Origin: Candidatus Aalborgicola lynettensis
GTDB taxonomy: Bacteria; Pseudomonadota; Gammaproteobacteria; Burkholderiales; Burkholderiaceae_C
DNA length: 64,000 nucleotides
Assembly (NCBI GenBank): GCA_016719405.1
Contig: JADJZE010000001.1
Coordinates: 868,001-932,000, forward strand
Direction of reading: 5' to 3'
In this document: one piece after another, positions 36,035-45,087 of the stretch
Layout of the letters: the number at the start of each line of letters is the position of its first letter
Position numbering within the stretch: the stretch's first letter is position 1
Notes under the pieces: generated by a model
What the model was told of the DNA's origin: nothing
Databases searched by the model: none
Seen by the model: the letters and a program-made list of their open reading frames with translations, nothing else
Position numbers and translations under genes: made by a program

Positions 36035-36730
36035 CTACGCCACGCGCAAAGTAATGTCCTGCAACCCTTCAATGCTGCCGTGCAGCACATCGCCCCGCAC
36101 CACGGCGCTCACGCCTTCGGGGGTGCCGGTGTAAATCAGGTCACCCGGTTGCAGTGCCCAGGCGGCAGAGAGTTGTGCAATGGTCTCGGCAATGTTGCAA
36201 ATCATCTGGTCGGTGCGGCCGCTTTGGCGCACCGTGCCGTTCACCTGCAGGCAAATGGCGGCCTTTCCCATGTTGGGCACCAGCGCCGCCGGGGTAATGG
36301 CGCCAATGGGGGCGGAGTGGTCAAAGCCTTTGGCAATGCACCACGGGCGGCCCTGCTTTTTGAGGTCCGCCTGCAGGTCGCGCCGCGTCATGTCCAGGCC
36401 CACGGCGTAGCCAAAGATGTGCTGGTGCGCATCGGCCACCGCAATGTTGCGCCCGCCCACGCCAATGGCCACCACCAGCTCAATTTCGTGGTGCAAATCG
36501 TGGGTGAGCGGGGGGTAGGGCAGTGCGGTGGTGGTGCCGGGTGGGGCTACCAAGGCGGCATCGCCCGGTTTCATGAAAAAAAACGGTGCCTCGCGGCCGG
36601 TGCCACCCATCTCTTTGGCATGCGCGGCGTAGTTGCGGCCCACGCAGTAAATGCGGTGCACCGGGAAGACTGCGGTTTGGCCCAGCACGGGCACGGTGGC
36701 TGGCGCAACGGGTTCAAATACGGTGGACAT
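36035..36730 (-). CDS. Fumarylacetoacetate hydrolase (FAH) family protein
   Basis: 231 residues from ATG 36730. The FAH fold is shown by HRIYCVGRNYAAHAKEMG, FFMKPGDAAL, the metal-ligand stretch LHHEIELVVAIG, GYAVGLDMTRRDLQ and the C-terminal DLIYTGTPEGVSAV. Members hydrolyse C-C bonds in acylpyruvates (for example fumarylpyruvate in the gentisate pathway) using Mg2+ or Mn2+. The size fits the short acylpyruvase class. It lies 5 bases downstream of an ABM protein gene and 44 bases before hpnC in the same direction. The exact substrate is not predictable. Confidence 0.87.
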   Translation of the reverse strand: MSTVFEPVAPATVPVLGQTAVFPVHRIYCVGRNYAAHAKEMGGTGREAPFFFMKPGDAALVAPPGTTTALPYPPLTHDLHHEIELVVAIGVGGRNIAVADAHQHIFGYAVGLDMTRRDLQADLKKQGRPWCIAKGFDHSAPIGAITPAALVPNMGKAAICLQVNGTVRQSGRTDQMICNIAETIAQLSAAWALQPGDLIYTGTPEGVSAVVRGDVLHGSIEGLQDITLRVA

Positions 36731-36735
36731 GGCAG

Positions 36736-37047
36736 TTACCTCGTTGAAGCGGATTGGGTGACCAGGTCGAAGTGCTCCACTACCGGGGGCGCGGCGAAGA
36801 AGGGGCCAATGATGGCGCGCCACTGCGTAAACAGGTCCGACTGGCGAAAGCCCACCGTGTGGTCTTCCAGTGTGTCCCAATGGATTTGCAAGACGTAACG
36901 ATCGGGGCTTTCAATGCCCCGGTTGATGGTGTAACCCTGCGCGCCCTTGGCTTGCGCCAGAACGGTTTGCGCTGCGTGGGTGATGGCGGCCTCAAAGGCT
37001 GCGTTTTGGCCGGGGTGGATGCGGATGTCGGCAAGTTCGAGAATCAT
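36736..37047 (-). CDS. Antibiotic biosynthesis monooxygenase (ABM) domain protein
   Basis: 103 residues from ATG 37047: MILELADIRIHPGQNAAFEA, GYTINRGIESPDRYVLQIHW and DHTVGFRQSDLFTQWRAIIG. This is a single dimeric ferredoxin-like ABM fold. Family members range from quinol or heme monooxygenases to non-enzymatic stress proteins. It precedes the FAH gene by 5 bases, so it may take part in the same aromatic or keto-acid pathway. Confidence 0.82.
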   Translation of the reverse strand: MILELADIRIHPGQNAAFEAAITHAAQTVLAQAKGAQGYTINRGIESPDRYVLQIHWDTLEDHTVGFRQSDLFTQWRAIIGPFFAAPPVVEHFDLVTQSASTR

Positions 37048-37194
37048 GGGGGTTCCTGGATGGCAAGCACTACGGGGTTGAAATGGCAATGGTAGCGGCC
37101 ATTCACGGCCTGTGACGGGGGCAATGCGCATGAAGAGTGCGGCATGCGAACAAGGGCCTCACCATCCCGCCATGGCGTGGTGCGATTCGGTGAA

Positions 37195-38331
37195 TTACAT
37201 GGCCTGCAGCAGCATGTCCCGGTAATCGTCTGCCGTGGCCAGGCGCGGGCCCGTGGTGTGGCAATGGTCGGCCAGAGCGCCGGTGATGATCTGGTCAAAC
37301 TGCGTCGCCTGCACGCCCATTTCAGTCAAACCACTGGGTAAGCCCAGGCGGGCATTCATGGCCTGGATGGCGGGGCCTATGTCGTCAGCAGAGTCAAGCC
37401 CCATGGCATGGGCCATGCGTTGCAGGCGGTTTTCGCGCACCATGGATTCGGCACTGGCATTGAACGCAACCACGGCGGGCAAGAACATGGCGTTGAGCGT
37501 GCCGTGGTGCAGGCGCGGGTCCACACCACCCAGGCTGTGGCTGAGCGAATGCACGCAGCCCAGCCCTTTCTGGAATGCCATGGCGCCTTGCATGGAGGCG
37601 CTCATCATGTTCAGACGGGCGTCGCGGTCCTGGCCGTTTTCTGTGGCGCGAGCGATGTGGGCCCAGCCGCGCGCCAGGCCATCGAGTGCAATGCCGTCGG
37701 CCGGCGGGTTAAAGGCACTGGCCATAAAGGTTTCCATGCAATGGGCAATGGCGTCCATGCCGGTGGCGGCGGTCAGCTTCGGGGGCAGGCCCAGCGTCAG
37801 CTCGGGGTCGCAGATGGCGGTTTTGGGTACCAGGTGCCAGGAGTGAAAACCCAGCTTGCGGTGGTCGTCCACAATCACAATGGCACCGCGCGCCACTTCG
37901 CTGCCGGTGCCGGCCGTGGTGGGCACGGCAATCAGCGGTGCCACACGTTCGGTAATGCGCGGCGAGCCACCCTCTATGGTGGCGTAGTGCGTCAGTGGCC
38001 CTTCGTGGGTGGCGGCAATGGCCACGCCCTTGGCACAGTCGATGGCAGAGCCACCACCTACGGCGATCAGGCCATCGCACTGGTTGGCGTGGTAGACGGC
38101 TACCGCCGCGCGCACTGCGGCTTCGGTGGGATTGGAGGGGGTTTGGTCAAACACCGCCACCGGCAACCCCGGCAAGGCATCCAGGGCTTTTTGCAAAATG
38201 CCAGCCGCCTTCACGCCGGGGTCGGTCACGATCAGCGGGCGGGAAATGCCCACGCGTTCGCACTCCTGCTTGAGCAGGCGCACGGCACCAAATTCAAACT
38301 GGACCTGTGTCACGTAGTAGATAAAAGCCAT
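37195..38331 (-). CDS. Iron-containing (group III) alcohol dehydrogenase
   Basis: 378 residues from ATG 38331 (MAFIYYVTQVQFEFGAV). NAD-binding region: DGLIAVGGGSAIDCAKG and APLIAVPTTAGTGSEVAR. Metal-binding His/Asp blocks: TGMDAIAHCMETFM and GLGCVHSLSHSLGGVDPRLH. Such enzymes oxidise alcohols or reduce maleylacetate or succinic semialdehyde in the cytoplasm. It is divergent from the esterase gene (56-base gap) and upstream of the ABM-FAH pair by 147 bases. The substrate remains open. Confidence 0.88.
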   Translation of the reverse strand: MAFIYYVTQVQFEFGAVRLLKQECERVGISRPLIVTDPGVKAAGILQKALDALPGLPVAVFDQTPSNPTEAAVRAAVAVYHANQCDGLIAVGGGSAIDCAKGVAIAATHEGPLTHYATIEGGSPRITERVAPLIAVPTTAGTGSEVARGAIVIVDDHRKLGFHSWHLVPKTAICDPELTLGLPPKLTAATGMDAIAHCMETFMASAFNPPADGIALDGLARGWAHIARATENGQDRDARLNMMSASMQGAMAFQKGLGCVHSLSHSLGGVDPRLHHGTLNAMFLPAVVAFNASAESMVRENRLQRMAHAMGLDSADDIGPAIQAMNARLGLPSGLTEMGVQATQFDQIITGALADHCHTTGPRLATADDYRDMLLQAM

Positions 38332-38387
38332 GGTGTGCAGCGGTGTAGGATGAAGTGAGCCGCACTGTAGCAAAGAAGCCCCGCTTT

Positions 38388-39377
38388 ATGAGTCACCACC
38401 ATTACCACCACCGCAACCCCAAGGCCCTGCTGACGCCCGCCATGCATGGGGTGCTGGAGCGCATGGCGCGTGCAGGCCATGTGCCTTTGCACGCCTTGAC
38501 GCCGACACAGGCACGTGCGGCGTACGCGGCGGGTGCGGATGTGCTGGAATTGCCGCCGCACCCGCTGGAGCGGGTGGAAAATTTTGCAGTGCCCGCGCGG
38601 GATGGTTTTGCCATACCGGTGCGCCTGTACGCTCCGTCGCAGGCCTATTTGCCCGTGCTGGTGTACTTTCATGGCGGTGGTTTCACGATTGGCAGCATTG
38701 CCACCCACGACCGCCTGTGCCGCCAATTGAGCCACCTGGGGCGCTGTGCAGTGCTGTCGGTGGACTACCGATTGGCCCCGGAGTACAAGTTTCCCACTGC
38801 GGTGGATGATGCCTGGGATGTGCTGCTGTGGTTGACCCGGCAGGGGGGCGACCACTTGCTGGACACGACACGCCTTGCCGTGGGTGGAGACAGTGCCGGT
38901 GGCACCCTGGCAGCGGTGTGCGCTGTTGCGGCCAGGGACGCAGGTATCCCCATCGCGTTGCAACTGCTGTTCTATCCCGGCACCGCCGCCCGCGCTACCC
39001 ATCCATCCCACCACACCTTCGGCAAAGGATTCGTGCTGGAAGATACGCACCTGGACTACTTTTTCAACCACTACCTGCGCACACCCGCCGACCGCGAAGA
39101 CTGGCGTTTTGCGCCGCTGGATGGTCACACCGAGTCTGGCAGCCAAGCCGACCTGACCGGGGTGGCACCCGCGTGGCTAGGCTTGGCCGAGTGTGACCCG
39201 CTGGTCGACGAAGGCGTGCAGTATGCGGACCGCCTGCGCATGGCCGGTGTACCGGTGGACCTGGAAATTTACCGCGGTGTGGTGCACGAATTCATCAAAA
39301 TGGGCCGCGCCATCCCCGAAGCCCGCCAGGCGCACGCCGACGCCGCCACAGCATTACGAAAGGCATTGCAGTCATGA
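38388..39377 (+). CDS. Alpha/beta hydrolase (HSL-type esterase)
   Basis: 329 residues from ATG 38388 (His-rich start MSHHHYHHRNPKALLTPAM). Oxyanion hole YFHGGGFTIGS, nucleophile elbow VGGDSAGGTL, acid LAECDPLVDEG and His GVVHEFIKM make a complete hormone-sensitive-lipase-type triad. Likely substrates are short-chain acyl esters. Its TGA overlaps the next start in ATGA, so it is translationally coupled to the thioesterase-GNAT fusion. Confidence 0.9.
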   Translation: MSHHHYHHRNPKALLTPAMHGVLERMARAGHVPLHALTPTQARAAYAAGADVLELPPHPLERVENFAVPARDGFAIPVRLYAPSQAYLPVLVYFHGGGFTIGSIATHDRLCRQLSHLGRCAVLSVDYRLAPEYKFPTAVDDAWDVLLWLTRQGGDHLLDTTRLAVGGDSAGGTLAAVCAVAARDAGIPIALQLLFYPGTAARATHPSHHTFGKGFVLEDTHLDYFFNHYLRTPADREDWRFAPLDGHTESGSQADLTGVAPAWLGLAECDPLVDEGVQYADRLRMAGVPVDLEIYRGVVHEFIKMGRAIPEARQAHADAATALRKALQS

Positions 39378-40270
39378 CCCATATCCCAGCAACTACGACC
39401 GACTTCCGCCTGTGGCACCGCCTGCGGGTGCGCTGGGCCGAGGTGGACATGCAAAAAATCGTCTTCAATGGCCACTATCTGATGTACTTCGACAACGCCA
39501 TGGGCGACTACTGGCGCGCATTGGCCTTGCCCTATGAAGCCGCCATGCAGCAACTCGGTGGCGACCTGTATGTCAAAAAAGCCAGCGTGGAGTATTTTGG
39601 CTCTGCGTGTTACGACGACCTGCTGAATGTGGGGCTGCGCTGCCGACGCATCGGCAATTCGTCGATCACCATGGATGGGGTCATTGACCGGGGAGACACC
39701 CGGTTGATCACCTGTGAGCTGGTGTACGTCTATGCCAATCCCGCCACGCAAACACCGCAGCCGGTGCCGACCGTGCTGCGCGCTATTTTTGACGCCTACG
39801 AGGCAGGGGAGTCCATGGTGGACCTGCGGACAGGCAGTTGGGCGGAATGGGGAGCTTTGATTTCGCCTTTGCGTGCGGCGGTTTTTGTCGAAGAACAGGG
39901 CATTGACGCCAGCCTGGAGTGGGATGCATCCGATGCCACGGCGGTGCATGCCGTAGCCTGCAACCGGCTGGGGCAGGCCGTGGCCACCGGGCGTTTGCTA
40001 CACCATGCGCCCGGGGTGGCGCGTATCGGGCGCATGGCGGTTGCCAGACCCTTGCGCGGCTCGCAACTGGGGCGCAGTGTGCTGCAGGCCTTGGAGGGAA
40101 CGGCACAAGTGCGCGGGGATACGGAAGTGGTGCTGCATGCCCAATGCAGCGCGGAAGATTTTTACACCCGCAATGGGTATGTTGTGCAGGGGGCGGTGTT
40201 TGAAGAGGCGGGAATTCGCCACATCGCAATGCAAAAACGCCTGCTGGCCTCAGAAACCCATCGAAGCTAA
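39374..40270 (+). CDS. Fusion of a YbgC/FadM-type thioesterase and a GNAT acetyltransferase
   Basis: 298 residues in one frame. Residues about 1-140 are a hot-dog thioesterase (HRLRVRWAEVDMQKIVFNGH, then YFDNAMGDYWRAL). Residues about 150-298 are an ElaA/YjcF-type GNAT domain (RAAVFVEEQGIDASLEWD, ATGRLLHHAPGVARIGRMAV, RGSQLGRSVLQALE, FYTRNGYVVQG). The first part would hydrolyse acyl-CoA; the second would transfer an acyl group to an unknown amine. The gene overlaps the esterase gene upstream and, tail to tail, the last 21 bases of cheZ. Confidence 0.87.
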   Translation: MTHIPATTTDFRLWHRLRVRWAEVDMQKIVFNGHYLMYFDNAMGDYWRALALPYEAAMQQLGGDLYVKKASVEYFGSACYDDLLNVGLRCRRIGNSSITMDGVIDRGDTRLITCELVYVYANPATQTPQPVPTVLRAIFDAYEAGESMVDLRTGSWAEWGALISPLRAAVFVEEQGIDASLEWDASDATAVHAVACNRLGQAVATGRLLHHAPGVARIGRMAVARPLRGSQLGRSVLQALEGTAQVRGDTEVVLHAQCSAEDFYTRNGYVVQGAVFEEAGIRHIAMQKRLLASETHRS

Positions 40271-40873
40271 CAGGTCGTCCACGTCATTTTGGCCCAACGC
40301 GGCAGCGGTATTCTGCGGGCCTTGAAGCTGGTGGGTTTCGCCGGTGAATGCGACTTCTTCTTCCTTGCCCTCAGGGCGCGGCGTGCTGTCCACCAGCAAT
40401 TGCACCAACTGGATTTCGGTGCGGGTGATGATGTCAATCACCTTTTTGATCACCTGCCCGGAGAGGTCCTGAAAGTCCTGCGCCATCATGATGTCGCTGA
40501 GCACATTGGCCTGTTTGTCGGCAAACGCGGCGGTGCGCTCGGCAAATTTGCCACACACACCCATCAGTGCGCGGGCACGGTCGATGTTGAGGTCTTCCTG
40601 GGACGCCATGCGGCTGAGCGATTGACCCAACTCCACACCCCGCTTTGCCAGATCGTCGCACTCAGGCTTGGCTGCATCGACCAGATTGAGCACCTTGTTG
40701 GCAGCCTCTTCGGTCATTTTGCCGACGTGCGCCAGACGGTCGCGCGCGTTGGGCATTTCGTCCACAATGTCGTGCAACTGGTTGCCGCCCAGCACCGACA
40801 AGGCCTCGTGCATTTCCCGCGTGATGTTGCCCAAACGCGAATACGCTTCTTCTTTGCTAATGGCTGCGGACAT
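40250..40873 (-). CDS. cheZ: Protein phosphatase CheZ
   Basis: 207 residues. A long helical-hairpin protein whose active-site block MMAQDFQDLSGQVIKKVIDI carries the conserved Asp136 and Gln140 that activate water to dephosphorylate CheY-P. The C-terminal tail NDVDDLLASMGF is the CheY-docking peptide, joined by a Gly/Gln/Ala linker. It acts in the cytoplasm or at the receptor array to shorten CheY-P lifetime. No other che gene is adjacent; usually cheZ follows cheY. The 3' end overlaps the convergent fusion gene. Confidence 0.93.
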   Translation of the reverse strand: MSAAISKEEAYSRLGNITREMHEALSVLGGNQLHDIVDEMPNARDRLAHVGKMTEEAANKVLNLVDAAKPECDDLAKRGVELGQSLSRMASQEDLNIDRARALMGVCGKFAERTAAFADKQANVLSDIMMAQDFQDLSGQVIKKVIDIITRTEIQLVQLLVDSTPRPEGKEEEVAFTGETHQLQGPQNTAAALGQNDVDDLLASMGF

Positions 40874-40975
40874 GTGAGTAAACCAATCCCTTCTTGTCGA
40901 TTTTCGCCGTGCGGGTCAGTCAATTCCCGTTTTCGCGCACACTATTGGCCCGCAGTTTACCGCGTGTTGGGCGAT

Positions 40976-41908
40976 TTATATATCTTCCAGTAACGCGTAG
41001 GGCAGCGCCTGCAGCAAAAGCCTGCCACCGTCGATCGCACCCGCGTGCAGCGGGCCTTCGTTGACGGCCGCAATCTGCCCGGAAATGATGGCGTCGAACC
41101 CGCCACCTGGTGCCGGTGCGGCTTGCACCACGGTTGCCACCGGTTGTTCAGAGTCGCTGGGAACATACACCGCATCGCCCGCAACCAATGGGGCTTCGCA
41201 GTGCACCAAAAAGGCCCGGCGCTTGAGCGTGCCGCGGAACTGGCTGCGCGCCACCACTTCTTGCCCGGGGTAGCAGCCTTTTTTGAAATTCACGCCACCC
41301 ACCGACTCATAGTTCAGCATTTGGGGCACGAATTCCTCCACCACCGGCGCACTCAGGGTGGCTACCCCGCTGCGCACCTCCGACCAGGCCCACAACGCGG
41401 GATCCATGGGGGCACCATTGGGTGGCGGCGTTCCAGTGGGTGCGATCCAGAGTTGGCGGGCAATGCCATCGGCCGGGTACAGATTGACCACAGAAATATC
41501 ACCCAAATCGGTCTTGGCCCAGGTGGATTGTGCGCAACCAGCTATGTTTTGTATAGCATTTCCGGCCAGGCCGTACAGCGTGTATTCGGTACTGGCGTCA
41601 CGCAGACGGGCTTTGGCCCGCATCACGAACATGGTGATACGTTTCAAGGTAGCGGGCAATATGTCGCGGCTGCAGACCAGCAAAATGACTCCGGCGCTGC
41701 GCTTCAACCCAATAAAACTGGCTTGCATGCGCCCCTTGGGCGAGCAAAAGGCCGCTAGCCGGGCGGCATCCATTCCCAATAATGAAAAATCCTGTGTCAG
41801 TTGTCCATGGATGAATTTGGCGGCGTCTTCGCCATCAACTTGAATGACGCCCAAATGGGGCAGGGGGGCGACGCCGTTCAAAGCGGCGTTTTTGGCGCTA
41901 TCGGTCAC
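40976..41908 (-). CDS. ygfZ: Folate-binding tRNA-modifying/Fe-S maintenance protein YgfZ
   Basis: 310 residues starting with GTG 41908 (MTDSAKNAALNGVAPLPHLG). A GcvT-like folate-binding fold with the signature KGCYPGQEVVARSQFRG. It supports Fe-S enzymes such as MiaB under oxidative stress using tetrahydrofolate. Bases 41531-41560, coding AIQNIAGCAQS, match the core of the dispersed repeat. It is divergent from mltG across 70 bases. Confidence 0.93.
   Translation of the reverse strand: MTDSAKNAALNGVAPLPHLGVIQVDGEDAAKFIHGQLTQDFSLLGMDAARLAAFCSPKGRMQASFIGLKRSAGVILLVCSRDILPATLKRITMFVMRAKARLRDASTEYTLYGLAGNAIQNIAGCAQSTWAKTDLGDISVVNLYPADGIARQLWIAPTGTPPPNGAPMDPALWAWSEVRSGVATLSAPVVEEFVPQMLNYESVGGVNFKKGCYPGQEVVARSQFRGTLKRRAFLVHCEAPLVAGDAVYVPSDSEQPVATVVQAAPAPGGGFDAIISGQIAAVNEGPLHAGAIDGGRLLLQALPYALLEDI
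41531..41560. repeat. Dispersed repeat core inside ygfZ
   Basis: TGCGCAACCAGCTATG followed by TTTTGTATAGCATT matches the TGCGCA-NN-mAGCTAT core of the other coding copies. It is read on the minus strand in frame. Confidence 0.45.
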
Positions 41909-41978
41909 GTAGAAAATCCTTCATGGTTGATGGCCTGAATTATCATTCCTTCCCTCAATTCATACGGGGTGTAGGGCT

Positions 41979-42962
41979 GTGCGATTTCTTTTCACGCTGG
42001 TGGTGACCATCGCCTTGGGTGTGTTGGTGGCCGGGTACGGTTGGGTCCACCAGCGTTTTGAGATGCCTGCTGCAACGGTCGAACTGGCCATTGAGCCGGG
42101 CTGGAGTGCGCGCGACGTGGCCCACGCGGTGGTGCAAGCCGGGGTGCCGGTGCATGCGGGTGTGTTGTACGCCTGGTTTCGAGTGTCCGGGCAATCCCGC
42201 AATATCAGGGCCGGTAGCTACGAACTGACGCCCGACACCACGCCCCGCAGTTTGTTGCGCAAACTGGTGCGCGGCGAGGAGGCTTTGCGTGCCGTCACAC
42301 TGGTGGACGGCTGGACTTTTCGCCAGATTCGCCAGGCGCTCAAAGCGGCCGAACACCTCAAGCCGGACAGCCAGAGCATGCCTGCCACGGCGCTAATGGC
42401 GCACCTGGGCAAGCCGGGTGTGGCACCTGAAGGGCGTTTTTTCCCGGACACCTATACCTACAGCAAAGGATCCAGCGATCTGGCGGTGTTGCAGCGGGCC
42501 ATGCGGGCCATGGATAAACATCTGGTGGCCGCTTGGGACCATCGCGACCCACAAACACCCCTGAAAACACCCGAGCAGGCACTGATCCTGGCCAGCATCA
42601 TTGAAAAAGAAACCGGCTTGCCGTCCGACCGCCCCACCATTGCTGCCGTGTTCAGCAATCGACTCCGTCTGGGCATGCGTTTGCAGACCGATCCTACGGT
42701 GATTTACGGTTTGGGCGAGTCTTTTGACGGTAACCTGCGCAAGAAAGACCTGCTTACCGATACGCCCTGGAACACCTACACGCGCACGGGCTTGCCGCCC
42801 ACGCCGATTTCCATGCCTGGCAAGGCCGCCTTGTTGGCGGCTGTTCAACCAGGTCCGTCCAACGCGCTGTATTTTGTGGCCCGCGGCGACGGCAGTAGCG
42901 TGTTCAGCACCACCCTGGACGCGCACAATAGGGCTGTTAACAAATACCAGCGCGGACAATGA
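41979..42962 (+). CDS. mltG: Endolytic transglycosylase MltG
   Basis: 327 residues starting with GTG 41979. One N-terminal membrane anchor (residues 3-21), a LysM-like region, and the YceG domain with EGRFFPDTYTYSKG, the catalytic Glu209 in ILASIIEKETGLPSDRP, NRLRLGMRLQTDPTVIYG and TYTRTGLPPTPISMPGKAAL. It cleaves nascent glycan strands and may terminate peptidoglycan elongation. Its stop overlaps the tmk ATG (ATGA). The order mltG-tmk-holB-pilZ-tatD is conserved in many proteobacteria. Confidence 0.95.
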   Translation: MRFLFTLVVTIALGVLVAGYGWVHQRFEMPAATVELAIEPGWSARDVAHAVVQAGVPVHAGVLYAWFRVSGQSRNIRAGSYELTPDTTPRSLLRKLVRGEEALRAVTLVDGWTFRQIRQALKAAEHLKPDSQSMPATALMAHLGKPGVAPEGRFFPDTYTYSKGSSDLAVLQRAMRAMDKHLVAAWDHRDPQTPLKTPEQALILASIIEKETGLPSDRPTIAAVFSNRLRLGMRLQTDPTVIYGLGESFDGNLRKKDLLTDTPWNTYTRTGLPPTPISMPGKAALLAAVQPGPSNALYFVARGDGSSVFSTTLDAHNRAVNKYQRGQ

Positions 42963-43621
42963 ACGGACTATTTATCAGTTTTGAGGGTATCGATGGCGCC
43001 GGTAAATCCACCCACATCGACGCACTGGCGCAGGCGATCAAGACCCAGGGCAAGGTGGTTGCCCTGACCCGCGAGCCGGGTGGCACACCATTGGCCGAAC
43101 AACTGCGTGCCCTTATTTTGAATGCACCCATGGATGCCATGACCGAGGCTTTGCTGGTGTTTGCGGCGCGGCGCGACCATCTGCAGCAGGTTATTGCTCC
43201 GGCATTGGCGCGGGATGAGGTTGTACTGTGTGACCGTTTTACCGACGCCACTTTTGCCTACCAGGGGGGCGGGCGCGGTTTTGATTGGGACGTGCTGTCG
43301 GTGCTAGAGGGCTGGGTCCAGGCGCAGGCCGGTCCTGCATCCTTTGGAACAACGGCTGCCGGCCTGTTGCAGCCGCATTTGACGGTCTGGTTTGATGTCC
43401 CCCCTGCTGTGGCCGCGAAGCGACTTTCCAACGCGCGGCTGCCCGATAAATTTGAATCCCAGCCGGTGGATTTTTTCGAAAAAGTGGCGCACGGTTATGC
43501 CCGGCGTATGGCAGCCGAACCTGAGCGTTTTATCCGCATTGACGCCAATCAGGCGCCTGAGTTGGTGTGGAAAGATGTTGCGCAGGCCATGCAAACCAGG
43601 GGGGTTTTGTTGCCATGCTGA
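42959..43621 (+). CDS. tmk: Thymidylate kinase
   Basis: 220 residues. P-loop FEGIDGAGKSTHIDALAQ, DR motif VLCDRFTDATFAYQGGGRGF, and LTREPGGTPLAEQLR for nucleotide binding. It phosphorylates dTMP to dTDP. It overlaps mltG upstream by 4 bases and holB downstream by 7 bases. Length is normal for the family (about 210). Confidence 0.96.
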   Translation: MNGLFISFEGIDGAGKSTHIDALAQAIKTQGKVVALTREPGGTPLAEQLRALILNAPMDAMTEALLVFAARRDHLQQVIAPALARDEVVLCDRFTDATFAYQGGGRGFDWDVLSVLEGWVQAQAGPASFGTTAAGLLQPHLTVWFDVPPAVAAKRLSNARLPDKFESQPVDFFEKVAHGYARRMAAEPERFIRIDANQAPELVWKDVAQAMQTRGVLLPC

Positions 43622-44631
43622 CCAATTCGTCCGTTGGGTTGAATTTGCCACCGTGGATTGGTGCGCAGACGCAACAGTTACTGGCACAACGCGGGCACGC
43701 CTGGTTGCTGCATGGTCCATCGGGTTTGGGGCAGTACCAATTGGCGCTGGAATTGGCCCGGGCTTGGTTGTGTGAAAACCCCCAGCCACAGGGGGCTTGC
43801 GGTGCATGCGGTAGTTGTCACGCCATTGGTGTACGCACCCATGCCGATTTGTGTGTACTGATGCCCGAAACCACCATGCTGGAATTGGACTGGCCTTTAG
43901 CTGAAAAGGCGCAAGCCGAAATCGATGACAAAAAGCGCAAGCCGAGCAAGGAAATTCGGGTGGATGCTATGCGCGATGCGGTGGAGTTTGCACAACGTAC
44001 CAGTGCCCGCGGGCGCGGCAAAGTGGTCATGGTGTTTCCAGCCGAACAGATGAACACCATCACCGCCAATGCCTTGCTCAAAACGCTGGAGGAACCTCCT
44101 GGCGATGTGAAATTTGTACTTGCCACCGAGTCCGCGCACCAACTCTTGCCCACCATTCGCAGCCGTTGCTTGGGGCACTCCATGCATTGGCCAAACGCCA
44201 GCGTGTGTGAACAGTGGTTGGTTTCCGCTGGTTTGGGTGCAGCGCATGCTGGGGCTCTGCTGCGTGCATGCGGCGGTCGGCCCGATGATGCATTGGCATT
44301 TGCTGCCTCGGGGCGCGATCCCGGTGTTTGGTTGGACTTTCCGCGTGCCATGGCACGGGGTGATGCCGCGTACATCAAAGACTGGTCCGCCACCCAAATC
44401 GTGGATGCCCTGCACCGACTGTGCCACGATCTGATGGCAGTGCAGGCCGGTTCTGCGCCGCGTTTTTTTGATACCAAAGCACTCGTACCCTTTCCATCAT
44501 GGAAGGCACTAAGCGACTGGAGTAGGGCTTTAACCCTTGCCCGGCGCACCACGGATCACCCATTTAACGCGGGTTTGATGCAGGAAGCACTTGTGTCACA
44601 AGCCCAAACCGCCCTAAACTCCCGTCACTGA
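43615..44631 (+). CDS. holB: DNA polymerase III delta-prime subunit
   Basis: 338 residues from ATG 43615, inside the end of tmk. AAA+ clamp-loader fold with a degenerate, non-ATP-hydrolysing P-loop (LLHGPSGLGQYQLAL), as normal for delta-prime. A Cys4 zinc module is at C53, C62, C65 and C68 (CGACGSCHA). Other blocks are KVVMVFPAEQMNTITANALL, KTLEEPPGDVKFVLAT and LLPTIRSRC (sensor 1 and SRC). It is part of the DnaX clamp loader. Confidence 0.94.
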   Translation: MLTNSSVGLNLPPWIGAQTQQLLAQRGHAWLLHGPSGLGQYQLALELARAWLCENPQPQGACGACGSCHAIGVRTHADLCVLMPETTMLELDWPLAEKAQAEIDDKKRKPSKEIRVDAMRDAVEFAQRTSARGRGKVVMVFPAEQMNTITANALLKTLEEPPGDVKFVLATESAHQLLPTIRSRCLGHSMHWPNASVCEQWLVSAGLGAAHAGALLRACGGRPDDALAFAASGRDPGVWLDFPRAMARGDAAYIKDWSATQIVDALHRLCHDLMAVQAGSAPRFFDTKALVPFPSWKALSDWSRALTLARRTTDHPFNAGLMQEALVSQAQTALNSRH

Positions 44632-44640
44632 GAATTCGAC

Positions 44641-45003
44641 ATGAGCACAGCACCAGCAACCACCCCAAGGCCCAGCGTTATTCAACTGGCAATCAAGGAA
44701 AAAGCGGCTCTTTACGCAGCCTACATTCCAATATTTGCGGAGGGGGGCGTTTTTATTCCCACTTCGCGCGAATACACATTAGGAGACGATGTGTACGTAT
44801 TGCTGTCCCTGCCCGAAGATATGCAACGCTACCCGGTAGCCGGTAAAGTTGCCTGGGTAACACCCGCGAGGGCCGCAGGCGGACGCACACAAGGGGTGGG
44901 CATCATGTTTCCCCGCGACGAGAAGTCACGTGCGCTCAAGCTCAAAATTGAAGAAATTCTGGGTGCGCATTTGGGCTCTGATCGACCCACCCAAACGATT
45001 TAA
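44641..45003 (+). CDS. pilZ: PilZ domain protein (type IV pilus)
   Basis: 120 residues: IQLAIKEKAALYAAYIPIFA, GGVFIPTSREYTLGDDVYVL, GKVAWVTPARAAGGRTQGVG. It matches the short PilZ that sits next to holB in Pseudomonas and binds the pilus ATPase PilB and FimX. The N-terminal RxxxR c-di-GMP motif is absent, as in canonical type IV pilus PilZ, so it probably does not bind c-di-GMP directly. It starts 9 bases after holB. Confidence 0.9.
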   Translation: MSTAPATTPRPSVIQLAIKEKAALYAAYIPIFAEGGVFIPTSREYTLGDDVYVLLSLPEDMQRYPVAGKVAWVTPARAAGGRTQGVGIMFPRDEKSRALKLKIEEILGAHLGSDRPTQTI

Positions 45004-45087
45004 GCGCGGCACCCACGATCACTGTCGAAAGCAGCTCGCAGCCGCGTGTGTTCGGCCGCTTGTTCCTTGCTTGATTGTGAGTTTGTC

